Assembly: GCA_031216445.1 (NCBI GenBank) | Contig: CM062210.1 | Coordinates: 4,763,501-4,827,500 of the forward strand | Length of the DNA: 64,000 nucleotides | Direction: 5' to 3' | From: Lateolabrax maculatus | Lineage: Eukaryota > Chordata > Actinopteri > Acropomatiformes > Lateolabracidae | Part shown: piece by piece, positions 26,207 to 37,117 of the stretch | How the letters are laid out: every line of letters starts with the position of its first letter | Numbering within the stretch: position 1 is the first letter of the stretch | Translations under genes and position numbers: made by a program | The notes under the pieces: generated by a model | Seen by the model: only the letters and a program-made list of their open reading frames with translations | What the model was told of the DNA's origin: nothing | Databases searched by the model: none

Positions 26207-26223
26207 TTTTTTTTTTTTTTTTT
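26168..26223. repeat. GT microsatellite followed by poly(T)
   Basis: About 38 bp of GT is followed by a 17-base T run. Another long T run lies at 26577-26599. Confidence 0.95.
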
Positions 26224-28742
26224 GTCTTACTGTCTTAGCCTTCTTCTTGCAGTTGTTATGTGCTGACCTTCTGTAATCACAGCTGTGAGCTAATGTGGTT
26301 TTGCTGTGATCAAGACTTTAAACACATACATATTGCACAGTCATTCACTCTTTTGTGTGTTTTGACTTTTTTCTTAAAGCGCTGTATGAGCCTCCAAAAT
26401 AAATGTCAAGGGTATGTTCAATAATGAGTATATCGATCTAAGCAAATTACACTTAAACAGTTGCATGTGCCCGCACACTCTGGACACACCTGGGTGCACA
26501 CATGCAACATGAGCACAGAGCCATGTGACGCTTGTTTATTTTCCTACCATTCACTTCCATCCATCATCAACCACCTTTTTTTTTTTTTTTTTTTTTTTTG
26601 TCCTTCATTCTGCGGCTGATCACGACTATGAAGACAAATGCTGTGGCTCAACCAGACCTTGTAAAAACATCCTCCCCAATATCCTTTCCCCTTTTGCTCT
26701 TGCTCTCTCTTTTACTTGTGTATTTACCTTTTGTAACAGCAGTTATGCATTCTGTGGCTTGGACACAGGGATAGTGTGTTAACAAAAGATACTGTCTCGC
26801 TCAAGAGGCAAAATGTAATGGAAAAATAAGCAACAAGGCTTTTCAGGAATGAAACAACAAAAATACAAAACCGTGCTCTTTAGTGCTGCTGAAGTAGTAG
26901 TAGTACAAAATAGAAAAGGAAAAATAGGCTGAAAAGCTTCCAGCAGTGTCTTGCATTTTGTATGTTTGACTCATGTTTTTTCATTTCCAGTTAATATTTA
27001 AATTTTTACATTATTTACGACCACTGACAGTGCCACTGCATACATTTTACATTTTATGGAAAATTACACAATTGAGAATGTGTTTAGTGCTTGTTAGATG
27101 CTTACCAGCTGTGAACATCTTGGCAGGCAAACAAACAAGACAAGGCAAGCCAAACTCAGCTGGACTGATGGATCCTGTGGGGAAAATTGTCAGACTAATT
27201 GTGTCTCCTCTCCTGTAGGTTGTAGAAGATTCTTCTTCACCTCTCAAAGTCTGTGTGAGTGTCCTCTACTCTAACAGCTGCTGTTTTTTGGATTGTAATG
27301 TGGATCGGAGTTGCTATGGATGACATTGTGCAGTCATGTCCACATGACAAGCTTTTTTTTTCTACGTGGAAGAGCTTGTAAACAAAATGGAGTCTACCTA
27401 CTGCCAACTGTCAAAATGTGAACCCACAAAGAGTTTGATCAGTCTTGCTGCAATGAAATGATAGCTCAGCCTGTTTCATAACATGTTCTGAACTATATGG
27501 ATATAGTGACAATGGCTGAAAAGCTGGTTTAAAAAGTGGTTACGTCCAACACTGGTGATATATTCAGGCACACACACATCTGCCAAAACATTTTCAGATT
27601 CTCACTTCACTCTTCACACAACCAGGAGAAACTGCAGCAAACAAGAACAATGTCAAACAGGTGTGTACGAGGCAAATGCAGACAGGAAGAGTTCAGTGAT
27701 TTATTGGAAAAGTGATGACTCATTAATCTTATAGGTTAGGGTAACAAGAAGTGGGTAAGAATCCACAAGTTAACGGGAATTGGGCAAATGGCAGGTTCAG
27801 ATTAGGGCTTAAAGTTACAGAGGCTTGAAAGCAAATACATGAGGCAACACTGACGATCAGGCAAGGAGCAGATGGGGATGGGCTGGTATAAATACTGCAG
27901 GAGGTAATGGGAATGAGGAACAGGTGAGCAAACCGAAGCGTTTGCCCCAGTCTCCCACTGCCACTTTACTGTACTGGTCTTTAATATCGATATACTTTTT
28001 TAGCAGACTCTTGGGTTCAAACTTTTCGTTTCTGTGCACCTTGTTTGTGTAGGGAGTCAGTCATGTTGTAGAAAACACCATAACTTATTCCTTTTTAGGC
28101 TGCCTGATTATCTTGTCCTTGGTGTGGAAAAAAAAAAGCAGCTCTCTACTCTGTCGGACCAATTTCGAGCCAGTATAGAAAAATATTTTAGATTTGTATT
28201 TTCTGTTCCTCTTCAAATCTGCTGTTTCAGAATGATTTACGGGATCAGGTCGCATCTTTTTAAGCGTCACTTCGCAAACATACATCCTAGTTAAAGACGT
28301 ACGTTAATCAGACTTGTGCTCAGCTGGAATTGTTCCAGAAATGTCCAACATTGTAAGACGGCTAACGTGACTTTAAGATAAAGTGACTTGGGTTTTTTTT
28401 TTTTTTTTTCAGACATGAAACGACACGTTGAATTGCCATCACATTTCTGAAATAAGAGCATGTCTGAAAAGGGCTTAAATTCAGTTAAGATTTCCTCTGC
28501 GGAGATGGGAGAACAATCATCTCTGTAGCACCTCTGAGTAAACGGGTTTGACAGCTCGTCTGAGGTTTTCCACAAAGCACTTAAATGACAGTGACTGAAA
28601 AGATTGTCATTTAATGAAACAAAAACTGAATTCTTCTTTCTGAATGCCAAAAACCAGGTCTCTGTCATTACCTGACTAATACTATCTCTCCAGTGATGCC
28701 TGGTGCTGGCAGCACTTAAATGTTTTTTTTTTTTTTTTTTAA

Positions 28743-28925
28743 AAGACATTTAAGCAAGATAATGACCTGCACACAGACAAAGCAAAGGCTGACTTTGGGA
28801 CAAGCCAGGCCTTAAGTCTCATTGAATATATTTTGAGTGACATGGAAATGAGAGTTAACAGAAACACCCCATCAGATGTGAACAGAGCTTGAGAGTCTGC
28901 AACAGAGGATGGGAGAAACTGCCTC
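28743..28925 (+). pseudogene. Possible Tc1/mariner transposase fragment
   Basis: The plus-strand frame from FKQDNDLHTDKAKADF to SLIEYILSDMEMRVNRNTPS resembles the QDNDPKHT...LNPIE..W..M..RV stretch around the catalytic DD34E aspartate and glutamate of Tc1/mariner transposases. The usual PK after QDND is missing and an in-frame stop follows. It is a short dead fragment at best. Confidence 0.4.
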
Positions 28926-30734
28926 AATCTAGATGTGCTGTAATCATTGCCGATGATTTTTCACTTTCAGTGTCTGTATGGGGCATTGAATATAGATTCC
29001 TGACAAAAAATGTAATTAACACAAGAAATTTAAAAAAATGAAGCAATGAGCATTTGTGAACCCAGTATTTAACAAGGCCACTTCATTTCCAGAGGGAAAG
29101 ATCGGGACATCAGTCTGAATATATCAGGACAATTTGTCATGGACTCTTTCCTACACTTCAATACACTCAGCTTGAAGTGTGCATACTGCAGTCACATCAA
29201 ACAAACTGCTGTTGTAAAATGGCAAAACTCATACACTCAACTAACTTTTAAACCTACAGATAAGCACAAATGAATGAACATACAAATGATGAATACTAGA
29301 AGAACACAAATGGATGAATAAATGCAACAGAATACAGCGATTTAAATAATTAATGAATGAAGGATACAAATTTAGTGGATGAAGACCACCAGACCAAATC
29401 ATCAGCCCCCACATCACAGGTTGTATTGTTCCCCTTGAATCTCTTAGACAGAAGAGGGTGGCTCTGGAGAGGAGAGGGTTCGCCTTCTGTGGATTTCCTT
29501 TCAGCCTTCTCGAGTGTCTGCTCCACATGGCGTTGGCAGCCAGTCTGGGCCACTTCGATTTTGATTTGATAGTCACTTTTATTCTGTTTTGTTAAGTCAG
29601 TTTTCTCTTATCCTTGGTGTCCTGGGTCCTTGGTCGGATGTGGGGGTTTTAGCTTGGCTGGAGTCTCTGATGGAAACCAGAGATGTTCTGGTTGTGTGGC
29701 GTTAAGATGCCACTGGGAAGGTCAGTGCAAACGGACTGTGATATAATACCCGGGTTTAGGTGGTCCGAATTGACACCCAAACAAAGGTCAATGTCCGTGA
29801 TTGTCTGCTGGCCTATGTAAATCAGAAACTTGTCATACAACTTTCCATTAGTGTCATCTTTGAATTATGACCGTATTGATCAGCAGTTCATGGTAAAAGG
29901 AGTCTTGGAGAGAAGTTAATCATTCGCTCCCCAGCAGCTCCTGAGCAGCGTTGTTTTTCCTGCCCTGTCGATGGTGCTTAATTGGCGAGGGTTTTTCCCT
30001 TTGGTTAAAAAAAAAAGACATTTCAAGCGATTTTTACTGTCCCAGACAAATTTCAAATATTGGAATAAAAGCAAGTGTTTTAACTCAGTTGGTGTGCGTG
30101 CACGCATCATGAAAACTGATTGAAGAGCCGTAACAATGCAGTTTTACACCTGGCCATATTAGGCCTTAAAAATATAATTTGACTTTTTTTTTTTTTTTTT
30201 AAATCAAATGTGTTCCAGTGGCCACCCTGGATGACATTGAATCATATTTAAAACTGCTGGCAAAGTACAAAATAGTTCCGCATACGCCAATTGGAGGCCA
30301 CTAAAATTGAATTGTTGAGTCGGTATGTACATATGTAAAGACAATGAAGGACTCTGTAGTTTTTTCTGGACCCCATCCAAACCTGACCATTGATGACCTG
30401 TTCAGCCGTATGTCATCATTCAACCGCTGGCTGCCGAGGTGGTGTACAGCAAACGAGGTGGGTGTCGGCGGACTTTCTGGGGAAGACCCCATCTGATTAG
30501 GAGGGACAGCATTTTACCATTCAACCTACACCATGACAACCCATAACTGAGGAGGCAAAGTTGCTGTGCTACACGCTTCTCTGCGCTTCCATTAGAGCGG
30601 TTACCCACCCGAAACCTGTCTGCTCCCTGACTACTTCATTTAATTCAATCAAAATTAAACAGGAGGAGTTATTCATAAAAACCTAATAAAAAAAATAACA
30701 CCACCACTGCAAAAATATAACAAATTACAAAATT

Positions 30735-32400
30735 AAATGTTGACTTGTCATCTAAAGCTGTACTAGTAAATGATTTACTATCAGATTCTCATATTGATTT
30801 ATTTTGTCTTACAGAAAAACCTGGTGTGGCATGAAGAATATGATCAAGTCTAAATGAATCCACTCCTCCAGTCATTAATACTTTTATATTGCTGGAGGCA
30901 CCAGCCGAGGAGGGGGAGTTGTAGCTATCTTTTTTTATGAAGTTAAATCCTTAGAACAGATGTGGACATCGATAATGATAGCCTGATTTCACTGTTAGAT
31001 ATAAACATTTAATTGTCCATCCACAGAATTCTCTTATTGGACCATTATTTAATAACTTTTGAATTTCAATTACTGGATTACGCGCTATTATTTCCTACAC
31101 TAGATGTCTATCTGATAGTGCTGTAGCTAAATGTAAAGAAGGGATTTCCAATCAACATTTAATTAAATGCCATGTATCAATATAACAGACGTTAAATTAG
31201 ATTGGTGCGGTTCCTTTTTAAGTTCTATTTATCAGATGGACTTGAACATGTTAGCGATGAATCCTCTGTGTACGCCAAAGTTAGTCACAGAGTTCCACAT
31301 GGTTCTGTGCTTGGACTAATTTTATTCTCTTAAATGCTTCCTTTGAGCATTATCAGGAAACACTCCATAAATCTTCACTGTTATGCAGATGATAACCAAT
31401 TATATCTATCGATGAAGCCGATCAATTAGCCAAACTTCAGGCATGCATTAAGGACATAAAAACCTGGATGACCTGCAATTGTCTGCTGTTAAACTCACAA
31501 AACTAAAGTTATTGGCCCCAAACACCTCAGACACACATTCTCTAAAGATATAAGTACCCTAAATGGCATTGCTCTAGCTTCCAACACCACCATAAGGAAT
31601 CTGGGACTTTTGTTTTATATTGGAGTTAAAGGACATATCGTGGTCAGACTTGAAGGACCTACGTAACATTGTAAAAATCAGGCACATCCTGTCTCAAAAA
31701 GACACAGAAAACCTGGATTATTGCAATTCCCTATTATCAGGCAGCCCAAGTAAGTCTCTAAAGACTCTCCAGCTGATCCAGAACGCTGCTGCATGTGTTC
31801 TGACAGGAACTAGCTAAAGAGAACGTATCTAATTCTCCAATATTTGCTTCTCTGCACTGGCTTCCTCTAAAATTGATTTGGAAATCCTTCTCACCTACAA
31901 AGCTCTTAATGGTCAGACCCCATCATATCTTAAAGAGCTCTGAACCATCCCTTAGTTATGCTGCTATAGGCCTAGACTGCTGGTGGATTTCCCATGATGC
32001 ACTGAGCTTCTCTCCCCTTCTCTTCCTCTCCATCTGAACGCATTCTTATCCCATTAATGCATGTTATGAATTCAATCTTCCCTCTCCCGTAGTTTTCTTT
32101 CTCGTCTCTCTCCTCCTGTTGCTTCCTGCTGGTGTTTCAGTCTCCAGAGCTGTAGAGTCTTGATCTGTGATTGCAGGCCACATACTGCCCCCATGTTCCT
32201 GCTCAACACCCACTGCTTCCATTATTATTGTCAGTCTTATTATATTCTCTTTCCTGTTGCTCCTTCTCAACTCAACCATTTGAGGCAGACGGCCGCCCAC
32301 CCAGAGCCCGGTTCTGCTCGAGGTTTCTACCTGTTAAAAGGAAGTTTTGACTTGCCACTGGCGCCAAGAGCTTGCCCATGGTGGGAATTGTTGGTTTAAA
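30735..32400 (+). mobile_element. Eroded L2/Maui-like LINE, endonuclease to 3' UTR
   Basis: In order on the plus strand: an apurinic-endonuclease-like start (SSKAVLVNDLLSDSHIDLFC, then AGGTSRGGGVV near 30900); reverse-transcriptase fragments with the VPHGSVLG-like and YADDNQLYLS motifs (31270-31420); the thumb region DYCNSLLSGSPSKSLKTLQL then QNAAACVL (31700-31800); and WLPLKLIWKSFSPTKLLMVR-like remnants. The 3' UTR has the conserved GAGGTTTCTACCTGTTAAAA and CTTGCCACTGGCGCCAAG. Multiple deletions and frameshifts make it non-functional; intact relatives are several kb. Confidence 0.8.
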
Positions 32401-32479
32401 AAGATATTAAAGAGACAAACTTTAAAATGTTGCACAAATGAACACTGATGCTCTTATTGTCCTGCTCTAAACATGTTAT

Positions 32480-32562
32480 GAGGAGGAGGAGGAGGAGGAG
32501 GAGGAGGAGGAGGAGGATGAGCCATCTGTTGCCGTTTTAAACAGCTGTTGTTCAGATGTGTA

Positions 32563-32618
<56 letters not shown>
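32480..32618. repeat. GGA repeat and CA microsatellite pair
   Basis: AGG/GGA repeat at 32480-32517 and a 54-bp CA tract at 32565-32618, separated by under 50 bp of unique sequence. Confidence 0.95.
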
Positions 32619-32621
<3 letters not shown>

Positions 32622-33039
32622 TAATCGTTGCTCCAGATGTACACAAAAAGAGTCACACGGACTTAATTCAAAGACACACACGCTTACATATCCATTCAAA
32701 TTTCATTAGAATGAACTTTGTCACGCCGGGCAAATGGCTGCACCACTTTCATGGCCCTTCAGATTTCATTTTGAGAGCGTTCTTTTGCTTTAATTAAATG
32801 AGGAAAAGGAGACACACAGAGGCAAGCAGACCAAATGCTACTTATGTTCACCAGATGGGAGCAAGTTTGGAAAAAGATCATCAAAAATACACTTAGTACA
32901 TGAACACAGACGCCTGGCAGTGTTTTTAAAAAGTGATTAATATTTAATCGGACGTGCTGTTAGCGAGAGATGTGCCCCCTTTGAGTGGCTGGATGATGAA
33001 TGAGTGCTCACCTCGAAGGATAGCAAGATAAACACCAGA

Positions 33040-33185
33040 GCATCGCCAAGACGACAGCGGGAGGCGGGGACATCTATCACACCAAGGTTGCCACGACAAC
33101 CTGTCGCCGGTTGTCGCCAGGCGACCGCTCCGTGCCGCCCTGCCTCGGAGAGCCGTGGCCCTCAAACGAGTGCACAGCACCGGAT
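33040..33185. promoter_or_regulatory. GC-rich island with two RFX-like X-box motifs
   Basis: In an AT-rich neighbourhood this roughly 150-bp block is CpG-rich. At 33087-33100 it has GTTGCCACGACAAC, one change in a half-site and one in the spacer away from the palindromic X-box GTTGCCATGGCAAC bound by RFX factors. At 33113-33125 it has GTCGCCAGGCGAC, a perfect inverted repeat of the same type. The two starts are 26 bp apart. This could be a promoter or enhancer for an unannotated transcript. The open frame across it on the minus strand resembles no protein I know. Confidence 0.4.
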
Positions 33186-33289
33186 CCAACTAATCACCAA
33201 GTTACACAACGGAGAGAGGAGGAAACTAAGGGGGGCGGGGGGGACTTTTGAATGGGGACAAAATGTAAAACAAACACTCCGTTTGCGTT

Positions 33290-33489
33290 TTATACCATGG
33301 GAGTGAGGACATTTTTGGAAAGTGAGGACATTTTGGCCAGTCCTCACTCTGAGATGCCTTCAAAGGGCTGTTTTTTAAGGGTTAAGACTTGGTTTTAAGG
33401 TTCAGGTGGTTAGAATTAAGTTTAGGTTAGGGTCAGGCATTAAGTTTTGGCCAGGAAATTCATTATGTCAATGAATGTCCTCACAAGTA

Positions 33490-33574
<85 letters not shown>
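33290..33574 (+). mobile_element. Second 'GTGAGGACATTTT' element with an 82-bp GT tail
   Basis: Same family and orientation as 19390-19637. It ends in a long uninterrupted GT tract at 33493-33574. The interior TTAGGTTAGGGTCAGG resembles degenerate telomere-like repeat. Confidence 0.8.
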
Positions 33575-33576
<2 letters not shown>

Positions 33577-35419
33577 CTAAGTCAAAAACAAGATGAACCG
33601 TCGCCTCACATTGGGAACAGAAACAAAATTACATTTACATAATGTCTGCATGTGGATCGTATAATTGTCCCCAACATACCTAATATCTCTGAGTAATTAA
33701 TAGTAATTCTCATGTAAATTTGGTATGAAATTAGTTCATGGGTTTTTTTTTTGTCTCTGAGCGACCCTGTTTCACAATGATAAGACAACACCACCCCACC
33801 TCTCCTTCTGTATCTCTCTCTTTCTCTACAGTTTTCTCTTCCTTGTCCTTGTTAACGGTTTCTGTTTCCTCAGGGAACAAGAAGAACCTCAATGACTGAA
33901 CTAGAAAGAGAAGAAATCCTACTGTACTGTACATCTTCAGTAAGCTCACTCTGCAAAACCTAGAGAAACCCGACATTACATTTATTTCACAGCTATTCTT
34001 GTTCAAAGTATTTTTGATGACATCTAGGTCTTGTTTTTATTGTGCTTGAATGCAGTATTTGCAAACGCACCCCTTCCAAATGAATAGCATGTTTAGTGCT
34101 AAGAGGTATGTTTCATTTTTTTTTTAGGAAATGAGACATAAGTGCTTGCATGGAGTGTTTTTAATTGTAGTCTGATAAGGTGGGTTTTCAGCCTGCAGAT
34201 GAGCAGTGACTCAGCTGTCTGTGCTTCTGTCCGCCACTTTGGGGCCAAAACAGAAGCACAAAAAAGCAGTCGACACACTGTGCAGTTTGTCAGCGGGACC
34301 CTCGCTCGCTTCCCCTTTTTGCTCAAAAACACAGCGGCAGCAAGCGAAGAGAGAACATCACATGGGCCACTGCAGTCATTGTTAACATTTTAACAAAGAG
34401 ATGTCACATGAAGGTCTGACCATGGCCTGCCCTGTGGGCTAGCATCAGAGTTTTGAATTGGATTCAATCCGCAACAGGGAGATAGTGGTGTTGGAAAACC
34501 TGAGGATGTTTAAAACCAGACGGGCAACAGTAATTTATACAAGCTGGACGTGTAGGGAGTTTTTGTCTATGTTTGCTTTAAAATTGAGATTGAAAAATAA
34601 TTCTAAACTTCTGCTACCAGTCTCACCGCTCTATTTTCAAGGTCAAAAATTAAATTTGAATTCTCATGCAGTTTCTGCAGATAACAGTTCGAGGGTAACA
34701 CCAAGGCTTCTTGCTGGCATTACGACATTACTCTGAGAGCCCTTTGCTAGGATTTGTACCCTTGCAGAGGCAGCAGTGTCTTGTAATAACCATGCAATCC
34801 ACTTATCAGACTTGTTTCTTGTCTGCTCTTGTTGAAAAATAGATTAAATATGAATTTTAAAAAAAATCCATCCCCCTTAAATAAGATTCTGAGAGGGTAC
34901 ATGCTTACATACAGCTCAACGTCAGCAACATAAACCAGTTCACTGCAAGTAACCTAAAGTGAAAAGAGCATGAGTCAAATGACCTGTACTCTTGGAGAGC
35001 CTCTGATGTCCTAGACCAAGAGCAAAAGTAAAGTCAGGCTGCTAGAAAGTTGGCTTAAGGGGGACAAGAAATGAATGAGAATACTGAATAATATGGGGGT
35101 AAAGGTTTCTCTCAAATCCCCTCATATTAATATTGTAGACTCTTCTTCAGTCTAATCCTGCAGATATAGATCCTGTGTAAATCTGCCTTTGAAAACCGCT
35201 GACTCTGTGTTCCTCTGACCTCTCTTTCTCCGATTGTGAAGGCAGATGGATCTACGTACAGTGATGATGCACGGGGCTGTCACGTATACACGAGTGTTAA
35301 AGTAATACGCCAACGCCACAAAGAACGTCATTTAGTCTCGCTCATCAAACTGTCGAGACAAGAACACAAATCAATACATTGATGAAATAAATCCACTTGT
35401 TCCCAGTGATGTTTTTCCT

Positions 35420-35420
<1 letters not shown>

Positions 35421-35453
<33 letters not shown>
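35421..35453. repeat. 33-base poly(T) tract
   Basis: An uninterrupted T run. It might be the reverse-strand poly(A) of a lost retrocopy, but no body is recognisable. Confidence 0.9.
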
Positions 35454-35458
<5 letters not shown>

Positions 35459-36464
35459 CAAGTCTCAAAAGTAAAAATAACAGAAATTTCAGTTACACTT
35501 TAGATTACAGCCTGCAAGTTTGGTAATTATTTTGTAAATAAGGAGTACCAAAGAAATACTTACTGTGTACACAAAGTACACAAAACAAGAGGGCAGCCTA
35601 AAAATATTTAGAACTAGATTACATTAAGTACTCTTCAAATTACCCAGTTCAATAATTACAAGTTACAAACAGGATAAACTTATAACTGTCGACCACAACA
35701 ATCTCCAGGGACGTCACTTTTTCCTCTGACACACAGATGACATGGTACAGTGTTTCTGTATGATAGATATACCTCTCTGATGTAGAGAGAGTAGAGGAAG
35801 AGGAGGGAGCGATAATTCAATACCGAACCATTTATCCTTTACATCCCGACGTCATATCGGTGACGTGAGCGGGGATATTTCTGTACATCGAGACGCTGAG
35901 AACACAGCATCAACTCATGGTCTTTCTCTCCTCCTGCTTCGTCTCTTTACTTTCCTTCCCCCAGTGTCTCATCTACCCGTCTGTTTCTTCTGTTCCTTCA
36001 CTTTTTTTTTCTTTTTTTTTTTAAATCCAGTTATTGGAAATTAGAGCCGGGGCAGACCACCCCCCTGAGGTTTCATTCCACCTGATACCAGCTCTGAACA
36101 CAAGGTGACAGAAGTAACAACTTTTTTTTATTTTAGGTGATGCATCATGCTGACATACCATTACAGCTTGTGAGTCATTTCTAGCTGTCAGTCATGTGGA
36201 GGATCTAGACTTTTCTGGCAATGTAGCAACCTAATTCACTGTATTTATGGTCTCCTAATCTTAAATTTAGGTGCAGTTTTAATTTCAAGTGATGTAAGAA
36301 TTAAAGGTTTGCTTGGTGTCTTTAATTATTTCAGTGTAATCCTGAAATCTAAAAAAAATATTTGCACACTGCTTTCTTGTTTACATTTCTTCTTTAACAT
36401 GACTAACAATTGAAGATTCATTATAAGTTTGACAAAAAGGAAAAAAAAATCTTAAATCTCAAAA

Positions 36465-36559
36465 TTCACTTACTGGAAACCTTATTAGAAATTTCAGCTA
36501 CATCTCTTGGCTTTCATCAGCCGATTGAAGATTGCTCCATAAAATTTCCAGTAAGTGAA
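36465..36559. repeat. Perfect 15-bp inverted repeat with 65-base loop
   Basis: TTCACTTACTGGAAA at 36465-36479 is exactly reverse-complementary to TTTCCAGTAAGTGAA at 36545-36559. It is longer than expected by chance at this spacing. It may be a small foldback MITE; the loop does not extend the pairing. Confidence 0.7.
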
Positions 36560-37076
36560 CCTTGTGCTAAGCGGTTGATTAGTTTTTCTAGTTCAATACT
36601 GTAAAACACAGTATTTTGTATTTAAAAATAGAACCTTTTGAGCAACAAAATGGTGAGAATGGAATGGTTTCATTGTTATGCTGGAGAAATATACACAATC
36701 CTTAATTTAAGGGGATGTGTCGAAGTTTTGAAACAGCATTAACAGCAAATTAAAACATAAGCATATTAGAGAACAGGTGGACATCATATTAAAATAAGAT
36801 GAAATAGTGAGTTTCAAGTGAAAGCCTGTTCTGTCTGCATTTGAAGTATATTAAGGCCACTCTTTACAAATTTAAGGTGGTCTTAAATGATTTTGTGTGT
36901 AAATATTTGCATTTGATTAACAGCTAATGACAGGGCAGAGGTGTAAAGGATGTACAGTAATTAGTTTGACAGTGTGATCTATTGTTAGTCCTCAATAAAT
37001 CCGCTTTGACAGGAGGGAATGACATCCACCTCGTCTTCTCCCGTACATCGGCAGCCACAAGAGGGAGTCCTGACTT

Positions 37077-37079
<3 letters not shown>

Positions 37080-37115
<36 letters not shown>
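37080..37115. repeat. GT microsatellite
   Basis: About 36 bp of uninterrupted GT. Confidence 0.95.

Positions 37116-37117
<2 letters not shown>

Larger units (their letters stand above)
16192..30734. other. Intergenic repeat-rich DNA between opsin and LINE
   Basis: No gene is supported here. The opsin stop codon overlaps an AATAAA hexamer (16187-16192), but a usable poly(A) site should lie further down; ATTAAA near 16807 is one candidate. The rest is AT-rich with microsatellites, MITEs and short element fragments listed individually. The 29350-30620 interval has several consecutive minus-strand open stretches of about 60 codons that resemble no family I know and may be an eroded retroelement. 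Confidence 0.6.

Noticed and set aside
29350..30608. Series of about 60-codon minus-strand open stretches suggesting a gene
   Set aside because: No splice structure joins them, no motif is recognisable and frames are interrupted. Possibly an old retroelement, but not supportable as a gene.
32944..33189. Arginine-rich minus-strand open frame over the GC-rich island
   Set aside because: It looks like a consequence of CpG-rich sequence. It has no recognisable domain; the DNA motifs there are more convincing.
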